Assembly (NCBI GenBank): GCA_002432865.1
Contig: DJGX01000019.1
Coordinates: forward strand, 1-64,000
Length of the DNA: 64,000 nt
Direction of reading: 5' to 3'
Source of the DNA: Cloacimonetes bacterium UBA5835
GTDB taxonomy: Bacteria; Cloacimonadota; Cloacimonadia; Cloacimonadales; Cloacimonadaceae
Shown: positions 18,239 through 26,088 of the stretch, in pieces
How the letters are laid out: every line of letters begins with the position of its first letter
Numbering within the stretch: the stretch's first letter is position 1
Program-made: the position numbers and the translations under genes
The notes under the pieces: model-generated
What the model was told of the DNA's origin: nothing
Database searches by the model: none
The model's input: only the letters and a program-made list of their open reading frames with translations

Positions 18239-18950
18239 TTCTGGCAAGCTAAATCTTTAACTTATAGTGGGAAATAAAGGTAGATAGTATCTCCCTTATT
18301 CATAAATTCAATTATTAAGGAAGAAATAATATCCCGTTTCCATAATTCATCAAGAATTTTCCTCTGTTAAAAAATCCAAAAATGAAAGCCACATAGTTTA
18401 TGGTCATATCCAGCCACTGAGTCACCAAATTTATTTCTCCTGAATGGTAGTTAAGCATTACTTCAGTTATTAACCTTCTGTTTATTTACCAAGATATAAT
18501 TGGTGAGCTCTTTTCCCCTAAACAATAAAATCTGGGGTTGATATCAAATACTATCCTAATATATTTATCTGCCTTCAAATATTATCTGCCATACTGCCAA
18601 TTGCCTATCAGCTTCGATTTCTACTACTTGCTCTTAAGTGAAGGCGTTAATCAAGTGATCATCATCCCTTAATCAAGCGTTAATTATTAACGCTTGATTA
18701 AGGGATGTTAAACGATAGATTAATGGTTCTAAGCAAGGAACATAGGAAACAACAACATCGGTATTTTATGATAAAAGTGATTGATAAAGTTGGTATAATA
18801 CAGTTTCAATAGAATATTATCGCAATATCTTTAAGTTGTTACTTGAATGCTATGAATTGTGATTGAAACTTATAGTCGTAATGGACCCTTATATGTATCT
18901 TAAAGAAATAAGTACTTTAGGAGAAATACTTTTTGCCTTTACTCCCCAGA
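18239..18950 (-). repeat. Intergenic repeat family A, copy 1 (about 0.7 kb)
   Basis: This gap is homologous, in inverted orientation, to 45681-46379. By eye the similarity runs nearly the whole length: an exact 18-base block (18384-18401 against 46230-46247), the central palindrome, and flanks such as CCATTAATCTATCGTTTA and TTGAAACTG. The plus-strand right end has TACTTTTTGCCTTTACTCCC (18927-18946), the terminal motif shared with other repeats here. No ORF of note is present. It resembles a non-autonomous MITE-like element of unknown mobility. Confidence 0.75.
18663..18707. repeat. Perfect 45-bp palindrome inside repeat A copy 1
   Basis: Arms of 22 bases (18663-18684 and 18686-18707) are exact reverse complements around one base. 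A further half-site, GCGTTAATCAAG, lies just to the left (18644-18655). The core AATCAAGCGTTAAT is built of TTAATCAAG words. With no loop it suits a dimeric protein site or cruciform better than an RNA hairpin. The second copy is at 45927-45963. Confidence 0.85.
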
Positions 18951-19068
18951 TCTTTTTTTATAGTGCGAACGATCTAATAGTAAAGCAAGCCATTAAGAAA
19001 ATTGATTGACTTTTTTTAGCTCTTTATTTTTAAAGCGAGATAGATCAAAAATTATATCTGGAGGAGAA

Positions 19069-20148
19069 ATGAGTTATCGTGTGCTCGCGGTAAACCCTGG
19101 TTCAACATCAACGAAAATTGCTGTTTATGATGACAGCACCCCTGTTTTTGAAAAAACTTTAAGGCACGATCCTGAAGACTTGAACAAATACGGAGATCTT
19201 TTTAATCAGACAGATTTTCGTAAAACCCTGGTTATGGAAGCGATGGAAGAAAATAATGTCCACTCCCAAACCTTAAATGCTGTTGTAGGTAGAGGTGGAT
19301 TGGTGCGTCCTGTAAGCGGTGGAACCTGGAAAGTTAATGATTCAATGTTACGAGATTTGCAAGATTCAACAATTTGGGGAAGAGTGCATGCTTCCAATTT
19401 AGGTGCATTTATTGCTAAGGCAATTGCCGAACCTCTTGGTATTCCATACTTTATTGTTGATCCTGTAGCAACTGATGAAATGGAAGATATTGCTCGCTTA
19501 TCAGGTATTCCTGAAATTGATCATAAAAGTTTATTTCACGCTTTAAACATTCGCTATATCTGTAGATTACTTGCTGCAGAATTAGGAAAAAAGCTGGAAG
19601 ATGTAAATCTTATCGGAGTTCATTTAGGCGGAGGAATTTCCGTTGCAGCCATCAAAAAAGGAAGAGTTGTTGATGTAAACAATGCTCTTTTAGGAACAGG
19701 ACCGTTTTCTCCTCAAAGAGCTGGCTCACTTCCCATCGGAGATTTAATTGATATGTGCTATTCAGGACAATACTCCAAAAAAGAACTTACTGCTTATCTC
19801 TCTAAGGGTGCAGGACTTATGGCTTATTTAGGAACCGATAGCGGTATTGAAGTTGCCCAAAGAGTTAGTGAAGGTGATCAAAAAGCAAAAAATGTTTTAG
19901 ATGCAATGTGCTATAAGGTTTCCAAAGAAATTGGTTGTTGCGCAGCAGTTCTATCCGGAAAAGTAGATGGTATCTATCTTAGTGGTGGTTTAGCATATAA
20001 CGATTATATCGTAGAATTTATCAAACAACATACTGAGTTTATCGCTCCCCTCTATGTTTACCCTGGTGAAAAAGAAATGGAAGCACTCTGCCAAGGTGGA
20101 ATAAGAGTTTTAAATGGAAGCGAAGAAGCTAAGGAATATCCCTATTGA
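19069..20148 (+). CDS. buk: Butyrate kinase
   Basis: Acetokinase-family enzyme (359 residues, usual length) that interconverts butyryl phosphate plus ADP with butyrate plus ATP. Motifs: N-terminal phosphate loop VLAVNPGSTSTKIAVYDD, HASNLGAFIAKAIAEPLGIP, the IGVHLGGGISVAAIKKGRVVDVNNALLGTGPFSPQRAGSLP block, and the C-terminal ILTGGL-like VDGIYLSGGLAY. The ATG at 19069 is used because GGAGGAG lies just before it; the open frame extends 21 codons further without a site. No phosphotransbutyrylase gene is adjacent. Branched-chain acyl kinase activity is also possible for this family. Confidence 0.9.
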   Translation: MSYRVLAVNPGSTSTKIAVYDDSTPVFEKTLRHDPEDLNKYGDLFNQTDFRKTLVMEAMEENNVHSQTLNAVVGRGGLVRPVSGGTWKVNDSMLRDLQDSTIWGRVHASNLGAFIAKAIAEPLGIPYFIVDPVATDEMEDIARLSGIPEIDHKSLFHALNIRYICRLLAAELGKKLEDVNLIGVHLGGGISVAAIKKGRVVDVNNALLGTGPFSPQRAGSLPIGDLIDMCYSGQYSKKELTAYLSKGAGLMAYLGTDSGIEVAQRVSEGDQKAKNVLDAMCYKVSKEIGCCAAVLSGKVDGIYLSGGLAYNDYIVEFIKQHTEFIAPLYVYPGEKEMEALCQGGIRVLNGSEEAKEYPY

Positions 20149-21821
20149 AGTATGTTCTGATTATCCTGCTGCTTTCTATTGGTCTTGTTCTTAATGCAGA
20201 AAGCTGGACGGTCCTCGTCTATATGGCTGCCGATAATAATTTGGCAGAAATGGGACGGCTGGATATTAATTCAATGGAAAGCGTTCCTCAACCTGAGGGC
20301 TTAAATCTTATTGTCCAAGCTGATTTTCCAGAAGGAGCAAAACGCTTTAGAATACAGCAGGATAATTCAGAAGATATTTCTTCACCAGTTTTGGCTAATT
20401 TGGGAATTATAGACAGTGCCAATCCAGAGGTCTTGAATAGTTTTATAAACTGGGGTTTCAACAATTTCCCTTCTCAACGAAAAATGCTGATAATTTGGTC
20501 ACATGGAGATAGTTGGTATAAAGGAAATGATCCAAAATGGATTTGCCCTGATGAAAGCTCTCAAAATTTGATCAGTGTTGCTGAAGGTGAACTTACTCTT
20601 GCCTTAACAGATATCCCGAAACTTGATGTTTTACTGTTTGATGCCTGTAGTATGCAGAGCATTGAAGTTATCAATGAAATAGGTTTTTGTGCAAATTATA
20701 TTATTGGCTCGGAAGATCTTGTCCCGCAATACGGTTTTCCTTACGAAAAGATCATTCCTCTCTTGGAAGGAGATTTAGATATTCTTATAGCTCAAATTCC
20801 CGATATCTATGTTTCTTCCTATCTGCCCGGTCAAGGTATAAATCCCGGAGGAAATCTTTGGCCAATAACTTGCTCTGTGATAAAGACAGAAATGCTGCCT
20901 TTGTTTGTGCAAAAATTTAAGAGTTTTGCCATAAGCCAAAGACCTCTTGCTTCTAAATATTTGCCAATTCGTCATTCCTGCTATTCAATGAATACAGGGT
21001 TGGCAGATATCGATATCAGGGACTTTTTGGAAAAGGCACAAACGATTTGTGATAGGGAAGCCCAAAATTTACTTAACCTTTGGAATACAATGGTAATTAG
21101 CAGCAGTTTTACTAATCCAGATTATACAGGAAATATAGGAACGGCAGCTTTCTGGTTTCCAGAAAGCAGATTCAATTTTGAAAACGGCTGGCAACGCTAT
21201 TTTAATTTGGATTTTGCCAAAACTCGTTGGCTTAGTTTTGTAAATGCTGCTCTTGGTAATGATAATATCCCTCCCCAACCTCCTATCCTAAATTCCCAGA
21301 ATTTGATCTATAATACTCTACAGCTCTCTTTTCTGGCAAGCCCCGATCCCGATTCTCTTTACTATGAAATAAGTTACGATGGATTAGAACATTTTCAATA
21401 TATTTATCCTAATCCCGATAACTCCATTTTTAATGTAATGCTGCAAATTTCTAAATCTGGAACTTATCAATTGAGAGCAATTGACCAAAATGGAAATAAA
21501 AGTGAACCCGTAATTGGTTCTTATGATTATTCTACACCAAATGTTTCGATGTTGGTTAACCCCAATCCTATATCCGGAACTTCGTTAGCTGTTCTAAGAT
21601 GGTGGGCAGGTGATGAACTTTCAGGAAAAATTCAGCTGGAAATCTATAACCTGAAAGGACAAAAAGTGCTTAGTAAGTATTTGGGAGAAGTTTATCCCGG
21701 AGAAGGAAATTTCCTCCTCTCTTCTGATCAGAATTTTAGAGCTTTACCTTCTGGGGTTTATTTTTTAAAATTACAGCTCGGAAAGAGAAAATTAACAAAA
21801 AAAATGACTATCTTGTACTAA
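20145..21821 (+). CDS. Secreted clostripain-like (C11) protease with C-terminal sorting domain
   Basis: 558 residues: signal peptide (MKYVLIILLLSIGLVLNAESW), then a C11 peptidase domain with VYMAADNNLAEMGRLDINSM, the His motif LIIWSHGDSW and the Cys motif LLFDACSMQSIEV. The C-terminal ~90 residues (NPNPISGTSLAVLRW...GQKVLSKYLG...LPSGVYFLKLQLGKRKLTKKMTIL) resemble type IX secretion/FlgD-like tails. Translation begins at TTG overlapping the butyrate kinase stop (TTGA), with AAGGAA upstream; no later start would preserve the signal peptide. Confidence 0.85.
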   Translation: MKYVLIILLLSIGLVLNAESWTVLVYMAADNNLAEMGRLDINSMESVPQPEGLNLIVQADFPEGAKRFRIQQDNSEDISSPVLANLGIIDSANPEVLNSFINWGFNNFPSQRKMLIIWSHGDSWYKGNDPKWICPDESSQNLISVAEGELTLALTDIPKLDVLLFDACSMQSIEVINEIGFCANYIIGSEDLVPQYGFPYEKIIPLLEGDLDILIAQIPDIYVSSYLPGQGINPGGNLWPITCSVIKTEMLPLFVQKFKSFAISQRPLASKYLPIRHSCYSMNTGLADIDIRDFLEKAQTICDREAQNLLNLWNTMVISSSFTNPDYTGNIGTAAFWFPESRFNFENGWQRYFNLDFAKTRWLSFVNAALGNDNIPPQPPILNSQNLIYNTLQLSFLASPDPDSLYYEISYDGLEHFQYIYPNPDNSIFNVMLQISKSGTYQLRAIDQNGNKSEPVIGSYDYSTPNVSMLVNPNPISGTSLAVLRWWAGDELSGKIQLEIYNLKGQKVLSKYLGEVYPGEGNFLLSSDQNFRALPSGVYFLKLQLGKRKLTKKMTILY

Positions 21822-21841
21822 TATTATGGGCTTGGAGAGAA

Positions 21842-21948
21842 TGTGGATAACCTGTGGATAAGTTTTGTGGAAATCTCTCAACGGTTCCCATCCTCTTTAT
21901 ATGTCAATAAGTTAGGATTTAAGAGTTATCCACAGGGCTTGTGGATAA
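21842..21948. other. Cluster of four perfect DnaA boxes; candidate oriC
   Basis: TTATCCACA or its complement occurs exactly four times in 107 bases: 21842-21850 and 21853-21861 (complement), 21926-21934 (direct), 21940-21948 (complement). An AT-rich stretch follows up to 21985. Genes left of about 18.2 kb are nearly all on minus and those to the right mostly on plus, as expected around a bidirectional origin. Alternatives are a DnaA-titration site or DnaA control of the downstream operon. dnaA is not in this window. Confidence 0.65.
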
Positions 21949-21996
21949 GTTCCTATCTGACTGATAATTTAGCATATTGCTTAAAAGAGGTAGTTG

Positions 21997-22734
21997 ATGA
22001 TAAATAATATTGCATATCCTTCATTTAGCGCTGAACATTTGCGTTACCTTTCTAAACTGAAACAGAAGAAATATCGCCTGCAAGAAAAACTGGTAATAAT
22101 AGAAGGGAAAAGGACTTTGGAACAACTCTTCTCTTGGGGCATAAAAGCAATAGAATTATATGTGACTAATGAAGAACCTACTATAACAGCCGAAAAAATA
22201 TATACTATTTCGGAACAGGGTCTTCTAAGGATATGCGATTCTGAGCATCCCCAAAAAATAGCCGGTTTGTTTCCTTTACCTGTTGCAAGGAAAATTGCCT
22301 TTCGTAAGGCATTTTATCTTGATGGAATAAGCGATCCAGGAAATTTGGGAACAATTTTTAGAATAGCTGCTGCTTTTAATATTGATTGCTTGATTCTATC
22401 TCCAAATACCTGTGAAGTAAGCTCTCCAAAAGTAATCCGCGCTTCCTTGGGTGCTGTTTATAAAGTTCCTTTTTTTAACTGTGCAGCGGAGAACTTGAAA
22501 GAATTGAATGCTAACATCTTTGCTTTAGATATGCAAGGGAAAATCCCACTGGCAAATTTTGAACAACCTTCAGAACCATATATTGTTGCCTTGGGTAATG
22601 AAACTAAAGGACTTTCTTCTTCTATTTTGGAGATTGCAACAGAAACACTTTGCATTCCAATGCTCGGAGAAATGGAATCTTTAAATGTATCTATCTCTGC
22701 TGCTATTTTAGCCTATACAATATCAGAAAAATGA
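21997..22734 (+). CDS. TrmH/SpoU-family RNA 2'-O-methyltransferase
   Basis: 245 residues. An N-terminal substrate-binding region (YLSKLKQKKYRLQEKLVIIEGKRTLEQL) precedes a SPOUT domain with motif 1 (YLDGISDPGNLGTIFRIAAAF), motif 2 (YIVALGNETKGLS) and motif 3 (LCIPMLGEMESLNVSISAAILAY), all intact. It methylates a ribose in rRNA or tRNA; the exact target cannot be read from the sequence. The ATG at 21997 has AGAGG 6 bases upstream. First gene after the DnaA-box cluster and likely head of the operon that runs to 28.7 kb. Confidence 0.9.
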   Translation: MINNIAYPSFSAEHLRYLSKLKQKKYRLQEKLVIIEGKRTLEQLFSWGIKAIELYVTNEEPTITAEKIYTISEQGLLRICDSEHPQKIAGLFPLPVARKIAFRKAFYLDGISDPGNLGTIFRIAAAFNIDCLILSPNTCEVSSPKVIRASLGAVYKVPFFNCAAENLKELNANIFALDMQGKIPLANFEQPSEPYIVALGNETKGLSSSILEIATETLCIPMLGEMESLNVSISAAILAYTISEK

Positions 22735-22798
22735 GCAATTGACAAAAAAAGGGATATATAGGATATGGTAATTGTAGTTTTTTTGGGGAGGAAAAAGA

Positions 22799-23362
22799 AT
22801 GCTGAATATAGTAAACCAGAAAACAGGATGGATAGAAGTTATCTGCGGAAGTATGTTTAGTGGAAAAACAGAAGAATTGATTCGAAGAATTCGGCGTGCT
22901 GAATATGCTAAGCAAAAGGTGCAGGTTTTTAAGCCAATTATTGATAATCGTTATGATGCTAATAACATTGTTTCTCATTCACAAATGCAAGCAGCTTCCA
23001 TTCCGATAAATTCTCCTGGAGAAATTTACAGCTATTTAGATGATGATGTAAAGATCATTGCCATTGATGAAGCTCAATTTTTTGATTCCTCCATTGTCGG
23101 TATTTGTAATGATTTAGCAGACAGAGGATATAGAGTTATTGTAGCTGGTTTGGATCAAGATTATAAAGGTGAACCTTTTGGTAGTATGCCTCAGCTAATG
23201 GCTATTGCAGAATATATTACAAAAAATTTGGCTATTTGTGTAATTTGCGGTAATCCTGCTAATCGGACCCAAAGAACTGTCCACCAGGATGAACAAATTT
23301 TAGTGGGTTCCACAGATGCATACGAAGCGCGTTGTAGGAACTGTCATGAGGTTTTAGATTGA
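22799..23362 (+). CDS. tdk: Thymidine kinase
   Basis: 187 residues, the size of type II thymidine kinases. It has the P-loop GSMFSGKT, the Walker B-like IIAIDEAQFFD, the lasso region LDQDYKGEPFGSMPQLMAIAE, and four zinc-binding Cys in CVICGNP and CRNCHEV. It phosphorylates thymidine to dTMP for salvage. The purine nucleoside phosphorylase three genes downstream supports a nucleoside-salvage context. The stop overlaps the yggT start as TTGA. Confidence 0.95.
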   Translation: MLNIVNQKTGWIEVICGSMFSGKTEELIRRIRRAEYAKQKVQVFKPIIDNRYDANNIVSHSQMQAASIPINSPGEIYSYLDDDVKIIAIDEAQFFDSSIVGICNDLADRGYRVIVAGLDQDYKGEPFGSMPQLMAIAEYITKNLAICVICGNPANRTQRTVHQDEQILVGSTDAYEARCRNCHEVLD

Positions 23363-23631
23363 TTTATACAACGAGTTTAACAGGTTCCATCTTATTATTT
23401 GTTGTCCGTATTATACAGATATATAACATATTGATTTTAGCCAGAGTTTTTGCCTCCTGGATAATCAGGAATCCGTATAACCGTCTGTATCATTTTTTAT
23501 TAACTATAACAGAACCACTTTTAGGTCAGATCCGTCGAATTTTACCGCCTATGATGGGTTTGGATTTTTCTCCCATAATAGCTTTTTTTATTCTTAATTT
23601 ATTAACAAAGCTGATAAGCTCGCTCATATAA
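23359..23631 (+). CDS. YggT-family membrane protein
   Basis: 90 residues with two hydrophobic helices and the YggT signature: ILARVFASWIIRNPYN before a second helix, and ITEPLLGQIRRILPPMMGLDFSPIIAFFILNLL. YggT proteins are small inner-membrane proteins linked to division and osmotic balance; biochemical function is not established. It starts at TTG, overlapping the tdk stop (TTGA). Position before divIVA is common in many bacteria and supports the call. Confidence 0.88.
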   Translation: MIYTTSLTGSILLFVVRIIQIYNILILARVFASWIIRNPYNRLYHFLLTITEPLLGQIRRILPPMMGLDFSPIIAFFILNLLTKLISSLI

Positions 23632-23645
23632 AGGTGGAGGAATTT

Positions 23646-24230
23646 ATGCCCCTATTCCCATTGGATATAAGACATCAAGAGTTTTCCTCTTCGATGTTTG
23701 GCTATAGTAAAAAAGAAGTCCGTGCTTTTTTAGATCAAGTAGCTTCAGATGTAGAAACATACCAAAAGCAACTGCAAAAAGAACTTGCGCGTCAAGAACA
23801 GATACAAAATGAAGTTAAACAAGAAGCTGTTCAGGCTGGAAGTGCAGTTGAAGAATTAAAAAGACGGGAAGAATTGATTAGTAGAACACTTGTTTTTGCA
23901 GAAAAAACGAAAGCAGATATTATTGCCAATGCGCGTAAAGAAGCAGAAAATATTATTAAAGAGGCAGACCTGAAAGCGAAAAGAGCTATCCAGGAAGCTA
24001 AGCAGTACTTAAGTGTTTTGGAACATCAATATCTACAGCTGAAAGAACAAAAACGCCAGTTCCTGATTCAGTTTAAGGTAGAGCTGCAAAGTTTTCAGGA
24101 TAGAATTAGTAAAGACCCTCTCTTAAGTAAAGATAGTGAATTAATGCTGGATAGCGAATTTCATCAGATCAAAGATGACTTCGTACCTAAACCGGAAAAT
24201 AACGAACCGCAAAATACAAAGAGTCAATAA
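23646..24230 (+). CDS. DivIVA-domain protein
   Basis: 194 residues. It opens with the DivIVA signature (PLFPLDIRHQEFSSSMFGYSKKEVRAFLDQVASDVETY), the membrane-binding and first coiled-coil part, followed by a long charged coiled coil (about 45-150) and an acidic tail. DivIVA-like proteins mark curved membrane and recruit division or wall-growth factors. ATG at 23646 follows GGTGGAGG at 5 bases; a GTG four codons upstream overlaps that site. The yggT-divIVA pairing is a known arrangement. Confidence 0.88.
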   Translation: MPLFPLDIRHQEFSSSMFGYSKKEVRAFLDQVASDVETYQKQLQKELARQEQIQNEVKQEAVQAGSAVEELKRREELISRTLVFAEKTKADIIANARKEAENIIKEADLKAKRAIQEAKQYLSVLEHQYLQLKEQKRQFLIQFKVELQSFQDRISKDPLLSKDSELMLDSEFHQIKDDFVPKPENNEPQNTKSQ

Positions 24231-25061
24231 GTGAACAATTACCAAGAAACTGCAATCTGGTTGAAAAATAAGTTCTCCGAAAAACCTCTAATCGCAGTAA
24301 TTCTGGGAACGGGACTAAGTGATTTACCTGAAGCTTTTCCTGTTCTATGTTCTTTGCCCTATAATCAAATTCCCGGTTTCGTAAAAACAACCTCTCCTTC
24401 TCATCCAGGTAATTTACTTCTATGTGAGGTGAAGGGAATTCCCATTATTTTTTTACAGGGTCGTTTTCATTACTACGAGGGCTATTCAATGCAGGAAGTT
24501 GTTTTTCCAGTAAGGGTTTTGGCTTCTTTGGGAATAAAAGTTTTAATAGTTACTAATGCCTCTGGTAGTTTAAGAAAAGAACTTAAGCCAGGAGCGATAG
24601 TGCAATTGCAGGATCATATCAACTTTATGGGAACTAATCCTTTAATAGGAATAAATGATGATAACTTGGGTGAGCGCTTTCCTTCATTAAATAATCCTTA
24701 TGATCCAGAATTATGTTCACTTGCCGATGAGGTTGCCAAGGAACTTGAAATTAGCACATTTAAAGGTACATATATTGCTGTTACGGGACCCTCCTTAGAA
24801 ACAAAAGCTGAGTGTAATGCTTTTGCTATCTTAGGAGCTGATTTAGTGGGGATGTCAACTGTTCCAGAAGTAATAACAGCAAGACATTCAGGCATAAAAG
24901 TTCTTGCCTATTCAATAGTTACTAATTACAGTAATCTTTTTCATAATTTGGCACATAGCCAGGAAGAGATTCAAAAAACGGCATTGAACTCTGGCCGACA
25001 ATTACAGAAAATAATTGCAGAGTTTATTTTTCGTGTAACAAAGACTTTTTCATTGACATAA
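24231..25061 (+). CDS. Purine nucleoside phosphorylase
   Basis: 276 residues, trimeric PNP/MTAP family. Motifs: LIAVILGTGLSDLPE (phosphate loop), TSPSHPGNLLLCEVKG, FLQGRFHYYEGYSMQEVVFPVRVLASLG, LIVTNASGSL, the purine-site VTGPSLETKAEC and GADLVGMSTVPEVITARHSGIKVLAYSIVTN. It cleaves purine nucleosides (inosine/guanosine type) to base and ribose 1-phosphate. GTG start directly follows the divIVA stop, with no clear Shine-Dalgarno sequence, so coupling is likely. Confidence 0.92.
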   Translation: MNNYQETAIWLKNKFSEKPLIAVILGTGLSDLPEAFPVLCSLPYNQIPGFVKTTSPSHPGNLLLCEVKGIPIIFLQGRFHYYEGYSMQEVVFPVRVLASLGIKVLIVTNASGSLRKELKPGAIVQLQDHINFMGTNPLIGINDDNLGERFPSLNNPYDPELCSLADEVAKELEISTFKGTYIAVTGPSLETKAECNAFAILGADLVGMSTVPEVITARHSGIKVLAYSIVTNYSNLFHNLAHSQEEIQKTALNSGRQLQKIIAEFIFRVTKTFSLT

Positions 25062-25077
25062 GCAGTAGGTTTATAAT
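25053..25077 (+). promoter_or_regulatory. Possible promoter for the dksA-like/lspA genes
   Basis: TTGACA (25053-25058) and TATAAT (25072-25077) match sigma-70 boxes exactly, but the 13-base spacer is short. TAATTA at 25074 would give 15. It lies at the end of the PNP gene, about 50 bases before the next start. Confidence 0.35.
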
Positions 25078-25123
25078 TAATGAAAAATTAGGTTTTTTAA
25101 ATGCAAAGCCCAAGGAGATAAAA

Positions 25124-25525
25124 ATGGCAGCAAAAAAATTATCGCCAGACAAACTACGGCATTTCGAAGAACTGATTAGAGGTGAATTAAGGGAGAGTTT
25201 GGATTATATTAATAATATCAATAAAGAACAGAGCTTAGGTGCTCGTGAAAGCAGTGGTGATTTATCCAGTTATGCATATCACCAAGCTGATCAAGGTTCA
25301 GACACTAACCTTATGGAACAGACAGTTATGATGTTAGAGAGCGAAAGAGAAAAAATCCGTCAGTTAAATGAAGCCCTGCGAAGAATAGCAGATGAAACCT
25401 ATGGAGTCTGTGAAATTTGCGGTGAATTTATTCAAGAAACGCGTTTGGAAATTATTCCTTATGCTACTTGCTGTGTTGCCTGTCAAGAAAAAAGCGAAGA
25501 TAAAAAAAGGCGGCAAAAGCGTTGA
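25124..25525 (+). CDS. DksA/TraR-type C4 zinc-finger protein
   Basis: 133 residues. An N-terminal helical hairpin (EELIRGELRESLDYINNIN...DTNLMEQTVMMLESEREKIRQLNEALRRIADETYG) precedes a C-terminal zinc finger with four Cys in GVCEICGEFI and CCVACQ. These proteins enter the RNA polymerase secondary channel or act as general regulators. The lack of a clear DxxDxA tip motif makes ppGpp-synergy as in E. coli DksA uncertain. AAGGAG precedes the ATG. dksA-like next to lspA is a frequent pairing. Confidence 0.88.
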   Translation: MAAKKLSPDKLRHFEELIRGELRESLDYINNINKEQSLGARESSGDLSSYAYHQADQGSDTNLMEQTVMMLESEREKIRQLNEALRRIADETYGVCEICGEFIQETRLEIIPYATCCVACQEKSEDKKRRQKR

Positions 25526-26088
25526 AACCTCCCCTTACAAAGCTAAAAACCGCTCCTGCTTATTTTTTAATGATGCTAATTGTTGTTATGGATCAGCTAA
25601 CTAAGACTCTGGTTCGTGTAAATATGAAATTATATGAACACATCCCTTTACTGGAAGGTCTTTTTGGCGATACTTTCTTACTTATCAAAGTAGAAAATCC
25701 AGGAGCTGCATTTTCAATCGGATTAGGAAATGATCTGGTAAACAGGATATTTTTTATAAGTATAACAGTTATCGTGGTAGGTCTTATCATTTATCTATTA
25801 CGCCGCGCTCAACATCAGATTCAAGTTATTGCCTTTGGTTTGATTTTAGGAGGGGCGATAGGTAATCTTATAGACCGTGTTTTGTTTGGTCCTGTTACAG
25901 ATTTCTTTTCAATGGATTTTCCTGATTTCATTATGGAACGTTTTCCTGTGTTTAACATCGCTGATAGTGCAATATTTATCGGTGTATGTTTATTAATTAT
26001 TGATATGCTGTTCATCAAAGATAATTCCAGTGATTCTGTTGAAGAAGATGAACAACTAATCATCAATGAATCAGATAAGGAGCTGTAA
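25522..26088 (+). CDS. lspA: Lipoprotein signal peptidase (signal peptidase II)
   Basis: 188 residues with four membrane helices. Conserved blocks: MDQLTKTLV, KVENPGAAFSIG, GLILGGAIGNLIDRVLFGPVTDFF and PVFNIADSAIFIG; the catalytic aspartates are those of VTDFF and IADS. It cleaves prolipoproteins after lipid attachment. It starts at TTG overlapping the stop of the dksA-like gene (TTGA); the next Met would remove part of the first helix. The acidic cytoplasmic tail (SSDSVEEDEQ) is longer than usual. Confidence 0.94.
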   Translation: MKPPLTKLKTAPAYFLMMLIVVMDQLTKTLVRVNMKLYEHIPLLEGLFGDTFLLIKVENPGAAFSIGLGNDLVNRIFFISITVIVVGLIIYLLRRAQHQIQVIAFGLILGGAIGNLIDRVLFGPVTDFFSMDFPDFIMERFPVFNIADSAIFIGVCLLIIDMLFIKDNSSDSVEEDEQLIINESDKEL

